Assembly (NCBI RefSeq): GCF_029892565.1
Contig: NZ_JARXVH010000013.1
Coordinates: 62,001-126,000, forward strand
Direction: 5' to 3'
Length of the DNA stretch: 64,000 nucleotides
Origin: Streptomyces pseudovenezuelae
GTDB lineage: Bacteria; Actinomycetota; Actinomycetes; Streptomycetales; Streptomycetaceae
A model generated the notes under the pieces. It was given only the letters and a program-made list of their open reading frames with translations. It searched no databases and had not been told where the DNA came from. How positions within the stretch are numbered: position 1 is the stretch's first letter; every line of letters starts with the position of its first letter. Below are positions 33,975-41,680 of the stretch, piece by piece. Both the position numbers and the translations under genes were made by a program.

Positions 33975-33986
33975 CAGTCCTAGGAC
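33975..33986. promoter_or_regulatory. Third GntR operator-like site
   Basis: CAGTCCTAGGAC matches the arms of the paired operator 27 bp to its left and contains the perfect palindrome GTCCTAGGAC. Confidence 0.6.
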
Positions 33987-34072
33987 AGTGGATCGGAAGG
34001 GTCCTTCTTTGGGCTGCTTCTTAGCCGTGTCAGTTCGGAATAGCTCGCTGCCACATGGGGCCTGAGCTGGTC

Positions 34073-34097
34073 GTTCTTTGAGAACTCAACAGCGTGC
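34073..34097 (+). promoter_or_regulatory. boxA-like (rRNA-leader-type) element in the transfer-operon leader
   Basis: GTTCTTTGAGAACTCAACAG followed by CGTGC closely resembles the conserved leader/boxA segment found ahead of actinobacterial 16S rRNA genes. It lies about 250 nt upstream of the first small gene and ahead of several hairpins (8-bp stem 34138-34163, 9-bp stem 34217-34239), which suggests an antitermination leader. Resemblance is from memory, not from an alignment. Confidence 0.5.
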
Positions 34098-34275
34098 CTG
34101 AGGTAAATCCGCCCCACCTTGCAAGGAAGAGGGCGGGCGCACACGGGTTCCGTCTCGTGTGCGAGCCAGCACGACTGACCTTTCCGCAGCTCAGTGGCTG
34201 CGGGCCGGTTGCCTCCGCTGCTCGTCTCGTACGAGCAGCGCTGAGGGGAGCCGGATGTTCCGACTTCAACGGCGT

Positions 34276-34305
34276 GCGCCCCCGGAGCTGTAACTCCGGG
34301 GGCGC
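34276..34305 (+). terminator. Perfect hairpin just before the transfer operon
   Basis: GCGCCCCCGGAG and CTCCGGGGGCGC form a perfect 12-bp stem with loop CTGTAA, ending 37 nt before the ATG at 34343. It may be an attenuator that works together with the boxA-like element upstream, or an mRNA-stabilising structure. Confidence 0.65.
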
Positions 34306-34342
34306 TGTTCGGGCCGTTCCTCTGTGAAGGGACCTACGACCC

Positions 34343-34609
34343 ATGAAGCACATCGTTGCTGTTCAGGCGGTTGTTACCGCCGACCTTTTCGACCGCGAGC
34401 CGACGGCTGCGGAGCTGGACGCGATCGAGCGGGAGATGCCGGTCATCCTGGCCGGCGTCGAGCTGCTGGACGCGCAGATCATCGCGCTCAACCACATCCC
34501 GAACGAGCTGGACACCCGCCGCATCCGCCGGGCCCACCGCCGGGTCCTGGCCGCTCGCCGCGAGCTGGCCAACCAGGCGGCGGACGCGCACCGGGACGGC
34601 GCGGCATGA
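34343..34609 (+). CDS. DUF6284-family small protein
   Basis: 88-aa protein typical of Streptomyces integrative elements. The first 25 residues are hydrophilic with one short hydrophobic start (MKHIVAVQAVV). The rest is one long helical region rich in Glu, Asp and Arg (PTAAELDAIEREMPVILAGV, RIRRAHRRVLAARRELA). It overlaps the next gene by 4 nt. I recognise it as DUF6284, a family without known function that sits beside DUF6303 and DUF2637 genes in AICEs. Confidence 0.8.
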   Translation: MKHIVAVQAVVTADLFDREPTAAELDAIEREMPVILAGVELLDAQIIALNHIPNELDTRRIRRAHRRVLAARRELANQAADAHRDGAA

Positions 34610-34902
34610 GCGGACAGCAGATGGCGCGGGAGTTCACCGCGCAGATGTCCGTCCGTGACGGCCGCTGGCGTCTGTACGTGGCCCTGATGAACACCACCGA
34701 CGCGTGGCCCGAGCACCGGTTCGGGCGCACGGTCCCGACGTTCACGGACCGTACGGACGCGCTCAGCGTGCTCGGCTTCGAGCCGGTACCGGGCGCTGAG
34801 TGGACGTGGACCGAGTACAGCGAGACCCCCGACAACCCCGCCTCTGCGGTCGTCCTGATCGCTGCGATCCGGGTGCGTTCATGGTCGGGGGTGAGTGTAT
34901 GA
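34606..34902 (+). CDS. DUF6303-family small protein
   Basis: 98-aa protein with ATG overlapping the DUF6284 stop. The sequence alternates beta strands (RWRLYVALMNTTDAWPEHRF, RTVPTFTDRTDALSVLGF) and ends in a hydrophobic strand. It resembles DUF6303 proteins of AICEs; function unknown. It overlaps the DUF2637 gene by 4 nt, so the three small genes form one translational unit. Confidence 0.78.
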   Translation: MSGQQMAREFTAQMSVRDGRWRLYVALMNTTDAWPEHRFGRTVPTFTDRTDALSVLGFEPVPGAEWTWTEYSETPDNPASAVVLIAAIRVRSWSGVSV

Positions 34903-35912
34903 ACGGCGTTCAGATCCGTTCAGCGGAGCGGGCGTTGTCGGTTGGTACGTGGTTGATCGTGGCGGGCGCGATGCTCTACTCGATCCTCACCGTCACTCCG
35001 CTCGCGGCTGAGCACACCCCCGACAAGTGGGACTGGACCGCTCCCATCCTTCCCCTCGTGGTGGATGCGGCTGTGGTCATCGTGGTCCGGCTGGACGCGG
35101 TGCTCGCCCGGCTCGGGGGCAACGGCGGACGGTGGCCCATCGCGCTGCGGTGGATGACCGGCTGCATGACCCTCGCCCTCAACGTCGCCGACTCCGCGCT
35201 GAAAGGCGACCTGGTGGGCGTGGCTGTGCATGCGGTCGCGCCGCTGCTGCTGATCGTCACGGCGGAGACCGGACTCGCCTACCGGCGGGCCATCACTGCC
35301 GCCGTTCTGGTGCTGGAAGCCAAGCAGCAGGCCGAGCGGGAAGCCCGTGAACGCGCCGCCGTCGAGCGGCGGGATGAGGCTGCCCGGCGGGCCCGTGAGG
35401 AACGCGAGCACACGGCGGCGCTGGCGCGTGAACAGCGTGAGCACGAAGCCCGGATGGTCCGTGAACAGGCTGAGCGGGAGGCCGCCGTGCGGCGCGAGGA
35501 ACGCGAGAGTGAGCAGGCTCGGGAACGTGCCGAGCGCGAGCAGCGTGAACGCGTGGACCGTGAGCGTGAACAGCGTGAGCGGGACCGTGAACGCCGTGAG
35601 CGAGTGGCCGCCGAGCACGCGGAACGCGAGCAGCGGGAGCGTGCCGAGCGCGAGAGCCGTGAACAGGCTGAGCGGGAGGAGCGGGCCGCGCGTGAACGCG
35701 CCGCGCTGCTGTCCGCCGGCCCCGCCACGGACAAGCTCCCCGAGGACGACGCGCGCGCCATCGTGGCCGCCGCCCGTGCGGAGGGCATGTCGGTGCGGAC
35801 CGCAGCGGAACTGTGCGGCTGGTCGGTGGGCTGGGTCTCGACCCGGTACGCCGAACTGCGCGGGCCCGTCAACGGCGTGCCGGTAGGCCTCGCCGGTACG
35901 GGCCACTCATGA
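34899..35912 (+). CDS. DUF2637 membrane protein with coiled coil and HTH (Spd/transfer-associated)
   Basis: 337-aa protein with three parts. Residues about 1-130 contain four hydrophobic helices (WLIVAGAMLYSILTVTPL, ILPLVVDAAVVIVVRL, MTLALNVADSAL, LLLIVTAETGLAY), the DUF2637 domain. Residues about 140-280 are an almost uninterrupted Arg/Glu-rich repeat (REQREHEAR-like heptads), predicted to be a long charged coiled coil. Residues about 290-325 carry an HTH (ARAEGMSVRTAAELCGWSVG). Such proteins belong to the transfer/spread region of actinomycete elements; tethering of DNA to the membrane is a reasonable but untested role. Confidence 0.85.
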   Translation: MNGVQIRSAERALSVGTWLIVAGAMLYSILTVTPLAAEHTPDKWDWTAPILPLVVDAAVVIVVRLDAVLARLGGNGGRWPIALRWMTGCMTLALNVADSALKGDLVGVAVHAVAPLLLIVTAETGLAYRRAITAAVLVLEAKQQAEREARERAAVERRDEAARRAREEREHTAALAREQREHEARMVREQAEREAAVRREERESEQARERAEREQRERVDREREQRERDRERRERVAAEHAEREQRERAERESREQAEREERAARERAALLSAGPATDKLPEDDARAIVAAARAEGMSVRTAAELCGWSVGWVSTRYAELRGPVNGVPVGLAGTGHS

Positions 35913-35984
35913 CTGCCGCGTCGGGCAGTGGCTCTTTGCCTGTGTACCGGTGCCGACGCCAACTGATCGTGAGGGAGAGCCCTG

Positions 35985-36296
35985 ATGGCCCATCGTGACC
36001 CGCCGGGGATCATCGCCCCGCACATTCCCGCCGACGCCTACCGACGCGCCGAAGCCACCGGGCAACCGGTCGTCATCGTCGTCCACACCACCGACCAGGA
36101 GGGGCGCCCGCTGCGTCACTACCTGTTCCCCCTCGCCATCGCAGGTGCCGCCGCCCTGGGTGGCTGGGGACTGGTGGCCGCCCTGTGCGCGCTGCTCGAC
36201 GCCGCCGCCCACACGGCCACCGTCATCGCCCAAACCGCCGGACCCATCGGCATCGGCGGCGTCACCCTCAAACTCGCCCACCCGAAGGGCAAGTGA
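35985..36296 (+). CDS. Small membrane protein of the transfer region (Spd-like)
   Basis: 103-aa protein with ATG 35985 after GGGAGAG. A polar N-terminus (PPGIIAPHIPADAYRRAE) leads to one long hydrophobic region (LFPLAIAGAAALGGWGLVAA through LLDAAAHTATVIAQTAG) that may cross the membrane once or twice. No family was recognised, but small membrane proteins next to the Tra gene are usual spread proteins, helping plasmid movement between mycelial compartments. Confidence 0.72.
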   Translation: MAHRDPPGIIAPHIPADAYRRAEATGQPVVIVVHTTDQEGRPLRHYLFPLAIAGAAALGGWGLVAALCALLDAAAHTATVIAQTAGPIGIGGVTLKLAHPKGK

Positions 36297-36651
36297 GCAT
36301 CCGCCTACAGCTTCCGCTCGCCCCGGAACGGGGCCGGAGGCCGTAGGCGGCCCGCAGAGCGCCCGGACCCCTTCCCGTGTGGGTCGAGACTCCCCGGGCC
36401 ATGAATGGCCGTTCCAGGTCCCGTGAGGGAGTTGCACGGCCGGTTTTTCCGCCGCTCTACGCGCGCGGGCGCGTAGAGCCCCACCCCTCCCCACCGCTCA
36501 ACTCTGCAACTTCGCAGGTCAGATGTGGTTGCGGGGGTTCAACCGGTGCTGTCGACGCAACCGACAGCACCACCCCTGTGCAACTCGGGCGGGCCGGTGA
36601 CGCCATGCGACGGCGCACCGGCCCTCATCCACGGTCTTGGAGGACCCTTTC
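36297..36651. other. Gap before the Tra gene with strong hairpins, possible clt locus
   Basis: No gene is seen in these 355 bp. They hold a perfect 11-bp stem with 4-nt loop (36454-36479, GCTCTACGCGC arms) and a perfect 10-bp stem (36545-36571, GGTGCTGTCG arms). A weaker 8-bp pairing joins 36301-36308 to 36343-36350. In other elements the cis-acting transfer locus (clt) lies beside traB/traSA, so this is the best candidate place here. Confidence 0.45.
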
Positions 36652-38493
36652 GTGGACTGGAAGCAAGCATGGTCGACCACCGCCAACACCACCAACAGCG
36701 CGCTGGATTCACTCGCCCCGGTGTGCGTGCCGTTCGCGGCCCGCTGGGACCTTGAAGCGGACCGGCGTGACAAGCTGCGCACCCCGGAGCACTTGAAGAC
36801 GCTCATGGCGGCGCAGAAGGAGCACAACGCCGCGCGGTCCACGCATTCCACTGCCAAGTCGCAGCAACTCACCGCGCGCGCCGCGTCGAACAATCCGTTC
36901 GCGGCCGGTCGCCGCGCCGCCCGGGTGGCGAGCAAGGCAGCCGCGCGTCACGAGCGGGACACCCGCGCCAAGCTCAAGGCCGCGCGGGTGAACTACCCCA
37001 GCACGCTCAAGGCCCGTGCGGTTCAGGCGCACTCGGTGCACGCCGTGCCCGGTGCGATTGCGTCCGCGCTCATGTCCACCTCGACCCTGACGGTGTGGCC
37101 GGTCGCCACGTCGGCTCTGCTGGTCGGGGCGAACGTGGCGGGTCTCGCGCTCGGGCGGCGCAGGCTGCGGGTGGTGGTGGATGAGTCGGTGTCGCTGGAA
37201 GAGCGTCAGCTCATGGAGCGTCTTGACCCGTCGTACTGGGTCGAGCACGCCCCTGATCGTGGTCTGTCCGGCACGGTCACCACGCCGCCGAGCATGGAGC
37301 CGGGTGGTATCCGGTGTGAGATCCGTCTGGATGGCACGTGGACGGTCAAGACGCTCGCGGACAAGGCCGATTCGGTCCGTGCGCTGCTCGGGGCCCGCAC
37401 CGCGCTGCGCATACGGATCACCTCTGCCTCGCGCGGCGGGTGGGCCGTCGTGACCCTGGCGACCCGGTCGGCAGCCGCGGGCGTTTCCTCGCTGTGGACC
37501 CCGGACCGCATCCCGTCCGACCCGCTGATGATGAGCCTCGCTCTGGACACCGAGACCGGCGATGAGGTCCTGGTCCCGTTCGACGAGCGGCTGTTGGTGT
37601 CCGGCGCGTCCGGCACCGGCAAGTCCTGGTCGTTCCGTCCGCTCATGGCGACCGCGCACCTGCGCGGTGACCTGCTGCTCATCGACGGCAAGGGCGAAGA
37701 GGCCAACATCTGGGAGTCCGCGTGCCGCGTCGCCGTGGAACGCGACGAGATCACCGACGCGGTGGATGAGGCACACGGCGAGATGAACCGCCGCAAGGTC
37801 GACATGAAGGCGCGCGGGATCAGCGTGTGGGACGGCCGTCAGCTCACCGTCGTCGTGGACGAGGGACAGGTGATCCTGGCCCTGATCACCAAGGACAAGG
37901 ACCGGCTGCAACGCCTGATCGAACTGTCCTCGCTGGGCCGCTCGCGCGGTGTCGTCCTGTGGTGGGCCACGCAGTACCCGCTCACCGATGGCGGGGCGCC
38001 GGGCGTGCACAAGCTGATCGCGCCGAACCTCCTGACGCGGTTCTCGCTGCGGGTGGCCGGTACGACACAGGCCCAGGTCGCGCTGGACGACTGCGCGCAC
38101 TACGCCCCGCACCAGATCCCCGACGGCCGCGAGTACCGGGGGCACGGCTACCTCAAGGGCTACGGGCCGCGCATGCTGCGCACCTGGACCCTCGACGACG
38201 CGGGCGTACGCGCGCTGCCCAAGTCGATCTGGACCCCCGACCGGACGTCGGGCGGACAGTCGGCGCGTGCGCTGCACCTGGTCAAGGACACGCCCGCATC
38301 GTCCGGGGCGGCGTCCAACCGGGACAAGGTGCTGGCCGCCGTGCAGTCGGGGGCGCGGACCGCGAAGGACGTGGCCGACGCGACCGGCCTGAACAAGGGC
38401 ACCGTCTCCCGCGAGATCAAGACCCTCACCGCGAGCGGAGCCCTGCACCGGACCGCAGACGGCAGGCTCCTGCCCGGCCAGCAAGCGGCTTGA
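36652..38493 (+). CDS. FtsK/SpoIIIE-type DNA translocase (Tra protein)
   Basis: 613-aa conjugative transfer ATPase of the actinomycete type, which moves double-stranded DNA between cells as a hexamer. A basic helical N-terminus is followed by hydrophobic segments (about 125-165: AIASALMSTSTLTVWPVATS). The ATPase domain (about 280-510) shows Walker A SGASGTGKSWS and Walker B-like LTVVVDEGQVILAL, with RSRGVVLWWATQYP as sensor region. A winged-helix tail (about 555-610: ARTAKDVADATGLNKGTVSR) resembles the DNA-recognition domain of TraB/FtsK gamma. GTG 36652 has GGAGG eight bases upstream. Confidence 0.93.
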   Translation: MDWKQAWSTTANTTNSALDSLAPVCVPFAARWDLEADRRDKLRTPEHLKTLMAAQKEHNAARSTHSTAKSQQLTARAASNNPFAAGRRAARVASKAAARHERDTRAKLKAARVNYPSTLKARAVQAHSVHAVPGAIASALMSTSTLTVWPVATSALLVGANVAGLALGRRRLRVVVDESVSLEERQLMERLDPSYWVEHAPDRGLSGTVTTPPSMEPGGIRCEIRLDGTWTVKTLADKADSVRALLGARTALRIRITSASRGGWAVVTLATRSAAAGVSSLWTPDRIPSDPLMMSLALDTETGDEVLVPFDERLLVSGASGTGKSWSFRPLMATAHLRGDLLLIDGKGEEANIWESACRVAVERDEITDAVDEAHGEMNRRKVDMKARGISVWDGRQLTVVVDEGQVILALITKDKDRLQRLIELSSLGRSRGVVLWWATQYPLTDGGAPGVHKLIAPNLLTRFSLRVAGTTQAQVALDDCAHYAPHQIPDGREYRGHGYLKGYGPRMLRTWTLDDAGVRALPKSIWTPDRTSGGQSARALHLVKDTPASSGAASNRDKVLAAVQSGARTAKDVADATGLNKGTVSREIKTLTASGALHRTADGRLLPGQQAA

Positions 38494-38587
38494 CCACTCC
38501 AGCGAACGACAACGGCGGCCCCCTCACGCCAATGAATCGGGGCCGCCGCCAATCCAGCACGCTCAAAGAGAACTGGAGACCTCCAGC

Positions 38588-39451
38588 ATGACCCAACCGA
38601 CCGACATTCGGGCAGAGCGCCTGTCTACCGCTCTCTCCTTGGCAGCCTCCGGATTGCCTGTACTGCCGTTACGAGCTGGGAAGGTGCCGTTCGGCAACTG
38701 TCCCACCTGCGCCAAGAACGCCTGCGGTGGCCGGCCGAACATGAAAACTCCCGGCTCCTGCACCTGCCCGCACCCGTGCCACGGCTGGGCCGCCGCCACC
38801 ACCGACCCCCGCGTCATCAACTCGACGCCGTGGGCGCGGGCGTGGCGGGAAGCGGCGGGCGTGGCCTACCACCCTGGCGGTGCTGGACTCACCGTCGTTG
38901 ATCTCGACAACGCGGAAGCCATCGCGTGGGCCCGAGCGAGCCTGCCCGCCACACGGACCGTGGCGACAACCCGGGGCGAGCACTGGATCTACCGGGGCGC
39001 GATGCAAGGAGCCAACGGCGTCCGGTCCGGCGTCGACATCAAGTCGACCATGGCCTACGCCCGTTGGCTGGGCCCCGGCACCGGTGCCATGGCGCCCCTG
39101 CCGGACGTTGTGCGCGCCTTGACCGTGAGGGAGCCGACCACGGTCCGGCCGCTGGCCGTCACGGTGCCCGCGCCGCTCGGTGGCGGTGAGTGCCCGCACC
39201 GCACGCCGACCTATCTGGACCGTGGGATTGCCATGGCGGAGCAGCGCATCACCGAGGCACGGGAGACGGTGCACTCCACCGTCTACCGGACGTTCCTCGC
39301 GGTGCTGTCCACGCACGGCCGGTGCGGCTGCCTCACCGAGGCACACACTGCGCGCCTGTTCACCGCCGCACAGGCCAAGGGCGAATCGCCCCGGCACTGC
39401 ACCGACGCGTGGACCAACGCACTGACCACGTTGGGACTGAGCCATGTCTGA
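38588..39451 (+). CDS. Bifunctional DNA primase/polymerase (prim-pol, RepPP-type initiator)
   Basis: 287-aa replication protein. The N-terminal prim-pol domain (about 10-180) has ALSLAASGLPVLPLRAGKVP, a Cys-rich insert (CPTCAKNACGG and CTCPHPCHG) likely to bind zinc, the metal-binding VVDLD, and a second basic region (TRGEHWIY). It overlaps the helicase-like gene by 8 nt. AICEs with this replication type (RepPP) are known beside RepSA and RepAM types. Together they should start replication of the excised circle at the nearby repeat-rich origin. Confidence 0.9.
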   Translation: MTQPTDIRAERLSTALSLAASGLPVLPLRAGKVPFGNCPTCAKNACGGRPNMKTPGSCTCPHPCHGWAAATTDPRVINSTPWARAWREAAGVAYHPGGAGLTVVDLDNAEAIAWARASLPATRTVATTRGEHWIYRGAMQGANGVRSGVDIKSTMAYARWLGPGTGAMAPLPDVVRALTVREPTTVRPLAVTVPAPLGGGECPHRTPTYLDRGIAMAEQRITEARETVHSTVYRTFLAVLSTHGRCGCLTEAHTARLFTAAQAKGESPRHCTDAWTNALTTLGLSHV

Positions 39452-40919
39452 GGACGAGAAGAATCCCGCCCGCGAAGTCATCGCGGACTACGCACAGGCC
39501 CACTTCCGCTACTTCCGCACCACTGACGGGACCGTGTACGCGCAGCGGAACGGCCACCCCGTGGCCCGGCCGATGCGCTCCCAGGGCACGACCGGCAGCC
39601 ACCGCCAGGAACTCATCGTCGGCATGTACCGGGACGGGATCGGCGTCTTCAACGGGACCGCGCTCAAGGAAGCACTGGACCTGATCGAAGCGCTCGCACT
39701 GTACGAGGACACGCACGCCGTGAACATCCGCGTGGCCCCCGGGTTCGACGGGGCGACGTGGCTGGACCTCGGCCGCGACGACGGGCAGTCCGTCCGCATC
39801 CACCCCACCGGCTGGGACATCCTCACCCCCGACCCGCGCGAAGTCTGCTGGCGGCGTACACAGCTCACCGGAGAGCTGCCCCTGCCGGTCAAAGACACCG
39901 AAGGCAAGGGCATCGACCTGCTGATGCGGCTGTGTAACTTTGCTAACGCGGAGACCGAGTGCCTGGCCATCGCGTGGCTGATCGGCTGCCTCGGCCCGTC
40001 AGTGCCGGTCCCCGCGCCGTTCCTCACCGGCCCGCAGGGCGCGGGCAAGTCCACGGGTGGACGGATGCTCACCAGGATCATTGAGGGGATGAGCGGTGAC
40101 CTGCGGCGGGCGCCGAAGGATGAAGAGAGCCTGATCGCGGCCGTGGCGGCGGGATGGATCACCGCGCTGGACAACCTCTCCCACGTGACGCCGGATTTGT
40201 CGGACGCAATGTGCTGCATCGTGACCGGCGCCGAGAGCGTCAAACGGGCCCTGTTCACCGACGGAGACGTGTTCCGCGTCGGCTACCGCCGGCCCCTGCT
40301 CCTCACCGGTATCGACGTCGGTGTCATCCGGCCCGACCTGGCGGATCGGCTCTTGCCCCTGCGGTTGGAGCGGCCCAAGGTCAGGCGTACCGAGGCGGAG
40401 CTGTGGGCGGACTACGCAGAGGTTCTGCCGGTCGTCCTCGGCTCGCTCCTGGACCTCACGGTCAGGGTCCGCGCGGCCGAGGCGGAGACCCCGACCGATC
40501 TGCGGATGGCGGACTTCGCCCACCTGTGCGCGCAGTTCGACGCTGCAACGGGCCTGGGGGCGCTTCCCGCGTACCGGGCGAGTCTGGACGACCTGAACGA
40601 CGACGTGATCGAGGGTGACCTCCTCGCACAGACCGTCCTCCAGCATGCCGACACCATCGAGCCGGGTGCGGCGCAGCGGATGACGTCCACCGAGTGGCTG
40701 TCCTGCCTCAGTCGTCTCTACAGCGGCGAGGATGGCCGTCCTCTGCCCAAGGGGTGGCCGACCACGGGCAAGGTCCTCTCGGACCGGCTCAAGCGCCTCC
40801 AACCAACGCTGGCCGCCCGGGGCGTCCTCGTCGACGCTGGCCGCACCAGCGCGGGCCGCTACCTCGAAATGATCCGCACGCTCCCCCCAGCCCCGCACGA
40901 GCAGCAGCGGGCGTTCTGA
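39444..40919 (+). CDS. Helicase-like P-loop ATPase of the replication module
   Basis: 491-aa protein. The central P-loop domain (about 180-350) shows Walker A FLTGPQGAGKSTGGRML and a Walker B-like segment WITALDNLSHV, followed by an arginine-containing LLLTGIDVG...RLLPLRLERP segment similar to phage/plasmid D5-type (SF3-like) helicases and DUF3854/DUF927-like ATPases. The N-terminal 170 residues bind no recognised ligand. It follows the prim-pol gene with 8-nt overlap, the standard primase plus helicase order. Superfamily placement is moderate, the replication role is strong by context. Confidence 0.83.
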   Translation: MSEDEKNPAREVIADYAQAHFRYFRTTDGTVYAQRNGHPVARPMRSQGTTGSHRQELIVGMYRDGIGVFNGTALKEALDLIEALALYEDTHAVNIRVAPGFDGATWLDLGRDDGQSVRIHPTGWDILTPDPREVCWRRTQLTGELPLPVKDTEGKGIDLLMRLCNFANAETECLAIAWLIGCLGPSVPVPAPFLTGPQGAGKSTGGRMLTRIIEGMSGDLRRAPKDEESLIAAVAAGWITALDNLSHVTPDLSDAMCCIVTGAESVKRALFTDGDVFRVGYRRPLLLTGIDVGVIRPDLADRLLPLRLERPKVRRTEAELWADYAEVLPVVLGSLLDLTVRVRAAEAETPTDLRMADFAHLCAQFDAATGLGALPAYRASLDDLNDDVIEGDLLAQTVLQHADTIEPGAAQRMTSTEWLSCLSRLYSGEDGRPLPKGWPTTGKVLSDRLKRLQPTLAARGVLVDAGRTSAGRYLEMIRTLPPAPHEQQRAF

Positions 40920-40941
40920 CCCGCGATCCGCAGGCTCAAGC

Positions 40942-40977
40942 GAACAGCAAGAGGAGCACGTGCTCCTCTTGCTGTTC
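40942..40977. terminator. 36-bp perfect palindrome after the replication genes
   Basis: GAACAGCAAGAGGAGCAC is followed without loop by its exact reverse complement, giving an 18-bp stem. It lies 23 nt after the helicase-like stop (40919) and is a likely terminator, or a protein-binding dyad at the edge of the origin region. Confidence 0.8.
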
Positions 40978-41065
40978 GGCGGAACGCCGCGCCAAGGTCG
41001 CGCCGCGCAGCGGCTCCTTCTTCGCTCTGTAAGGCGCACTAAGTACTACAGGCAGCCCCTTCTTT

Positions 41066-41074
41066 GTCCTAGGA
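41066..41074. promoter_or_regulatory. Fourth GntR operator-like site, upstream of xis-int
   Basis: GTCCTAGGA matches the core of the repressor's own upstream sites (GTCCTAGGAC) and lies just before the iteron array and the excision genes. It may let the GntR repressor control excision or replication. Confidence 0.45.
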
Positions 41075-41084
41075 AGGAAGACCC

Positions 41085-41290
41085 TGCGTCATGTGCGTCA
41101 CGCGGGCCGGAAAACGGCTCCTGACCTGAGGCAACAGGCATGACGCAGACGGCTTGCCCTGCGTCATCCTGCGTCATCTGCGTCATTCGATGACGCACCC
41201 CATGACGCTGCCATGACGCACGCCCCAGCGACTGCGTCAAGCAAAACCGCAGGTCAGAGCCCTGAATGACGCTGTCGACGCAATGACGCA
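41085..41290. repeat. TGCGTCA iteron array, candidate replication origin
   Basis: Ten exact TGCGTCA/TGACGCA heptamers lie at 41085, 41094, 41141, 41160, 41170, 41179, 41191, 41214, 41233 and 41284, plus two TGACGCT variants at 41203 and 41267. They occur in both orientations within 206 bp, in an otherwise gene-free stretch (40920-41358) between the replication genes and xis. Such arrays are typical origins or initiator-binding sites. Confidence 0.75.
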
Positions 41291-41358
41291 GAAATCCGCA
41301 CCTCGGACAGACGCGACCCCCTGAAGAGGACCCCCCGCTCGCGCACGGAGGACACGTC

Positions 41359-41601
41359 ATGAGCACCGTATGTGAACAGCCGGACCCGCGCGCCACGCTC
41401 CGCGCCGGGTTGCCGGACCGCTACCTCACCTCCGACGACATCGCCGAGATCTTCGAGGTGCCCAAAGAGACCGTCTACCAGTGGCGCAAGAAGCGTATCG
41501 GTCCGCCCGGATTCCGCATCGGCAAGTACATCCGCTACGACCCCGCCGACGTGCTCGCCCACGTTGCCGAACGTAAGAGCACCGACCTAGACGCCGCCTG
41601 A
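41359..41601 (+). CDS. xis: Excisionase-type HTH protein (Xis)
   Basis: 80-aa MerR-like/HTH_17 protein. The core YLTSDDIAEIFEVPKETVYQ followed by WRKKRIGPPGFRIGKYIRY is the classic excisionase winged HTH. ATG 41359 has GGAGG upstream. It lies 79 bp before the integrase and should bend DNA at the att region to favour excision. A strong hairpin separates the two genes, which suggests independent control of int. Confidence 0.92.
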   Translation: MSTVCEQPDPRATLRAGLPDRYLTSDDIAEIFEVPKETVYQWRKKRIGPPGFRIGKYIRYDPADVLAHVAERKSTDLDAA

Positions 41602-41619
41602 CCCAACACCCACCGCAGA

Positions 41620-41657
41620 CAGCAGGGAGAGCCGCTACCCAGCGGCTCTCCCTGCTG
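41620..41657 (+). terminator. 17-bp hairpin between xis and int
   Basis: CAGCAGGGAGAGCCGCT, loop ACCC, and its exact complement lie 18 nt after the xis stop and 23 nt before the int ATG. It probably ends xis transcripts, or it hides the int ribosome site (GAGAGGA at 41664) in read-through transcripts. Confidence 0.75.
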
Positions 41658-41680
41658 CGTGTCGAGAGGACCGCCGCCAC

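Noticed and set aside
41085..41290. CRISPR array
   Set aside because: The repeats are only 7 nt, in both orientations and unevenly spaced; no cas genes are present.
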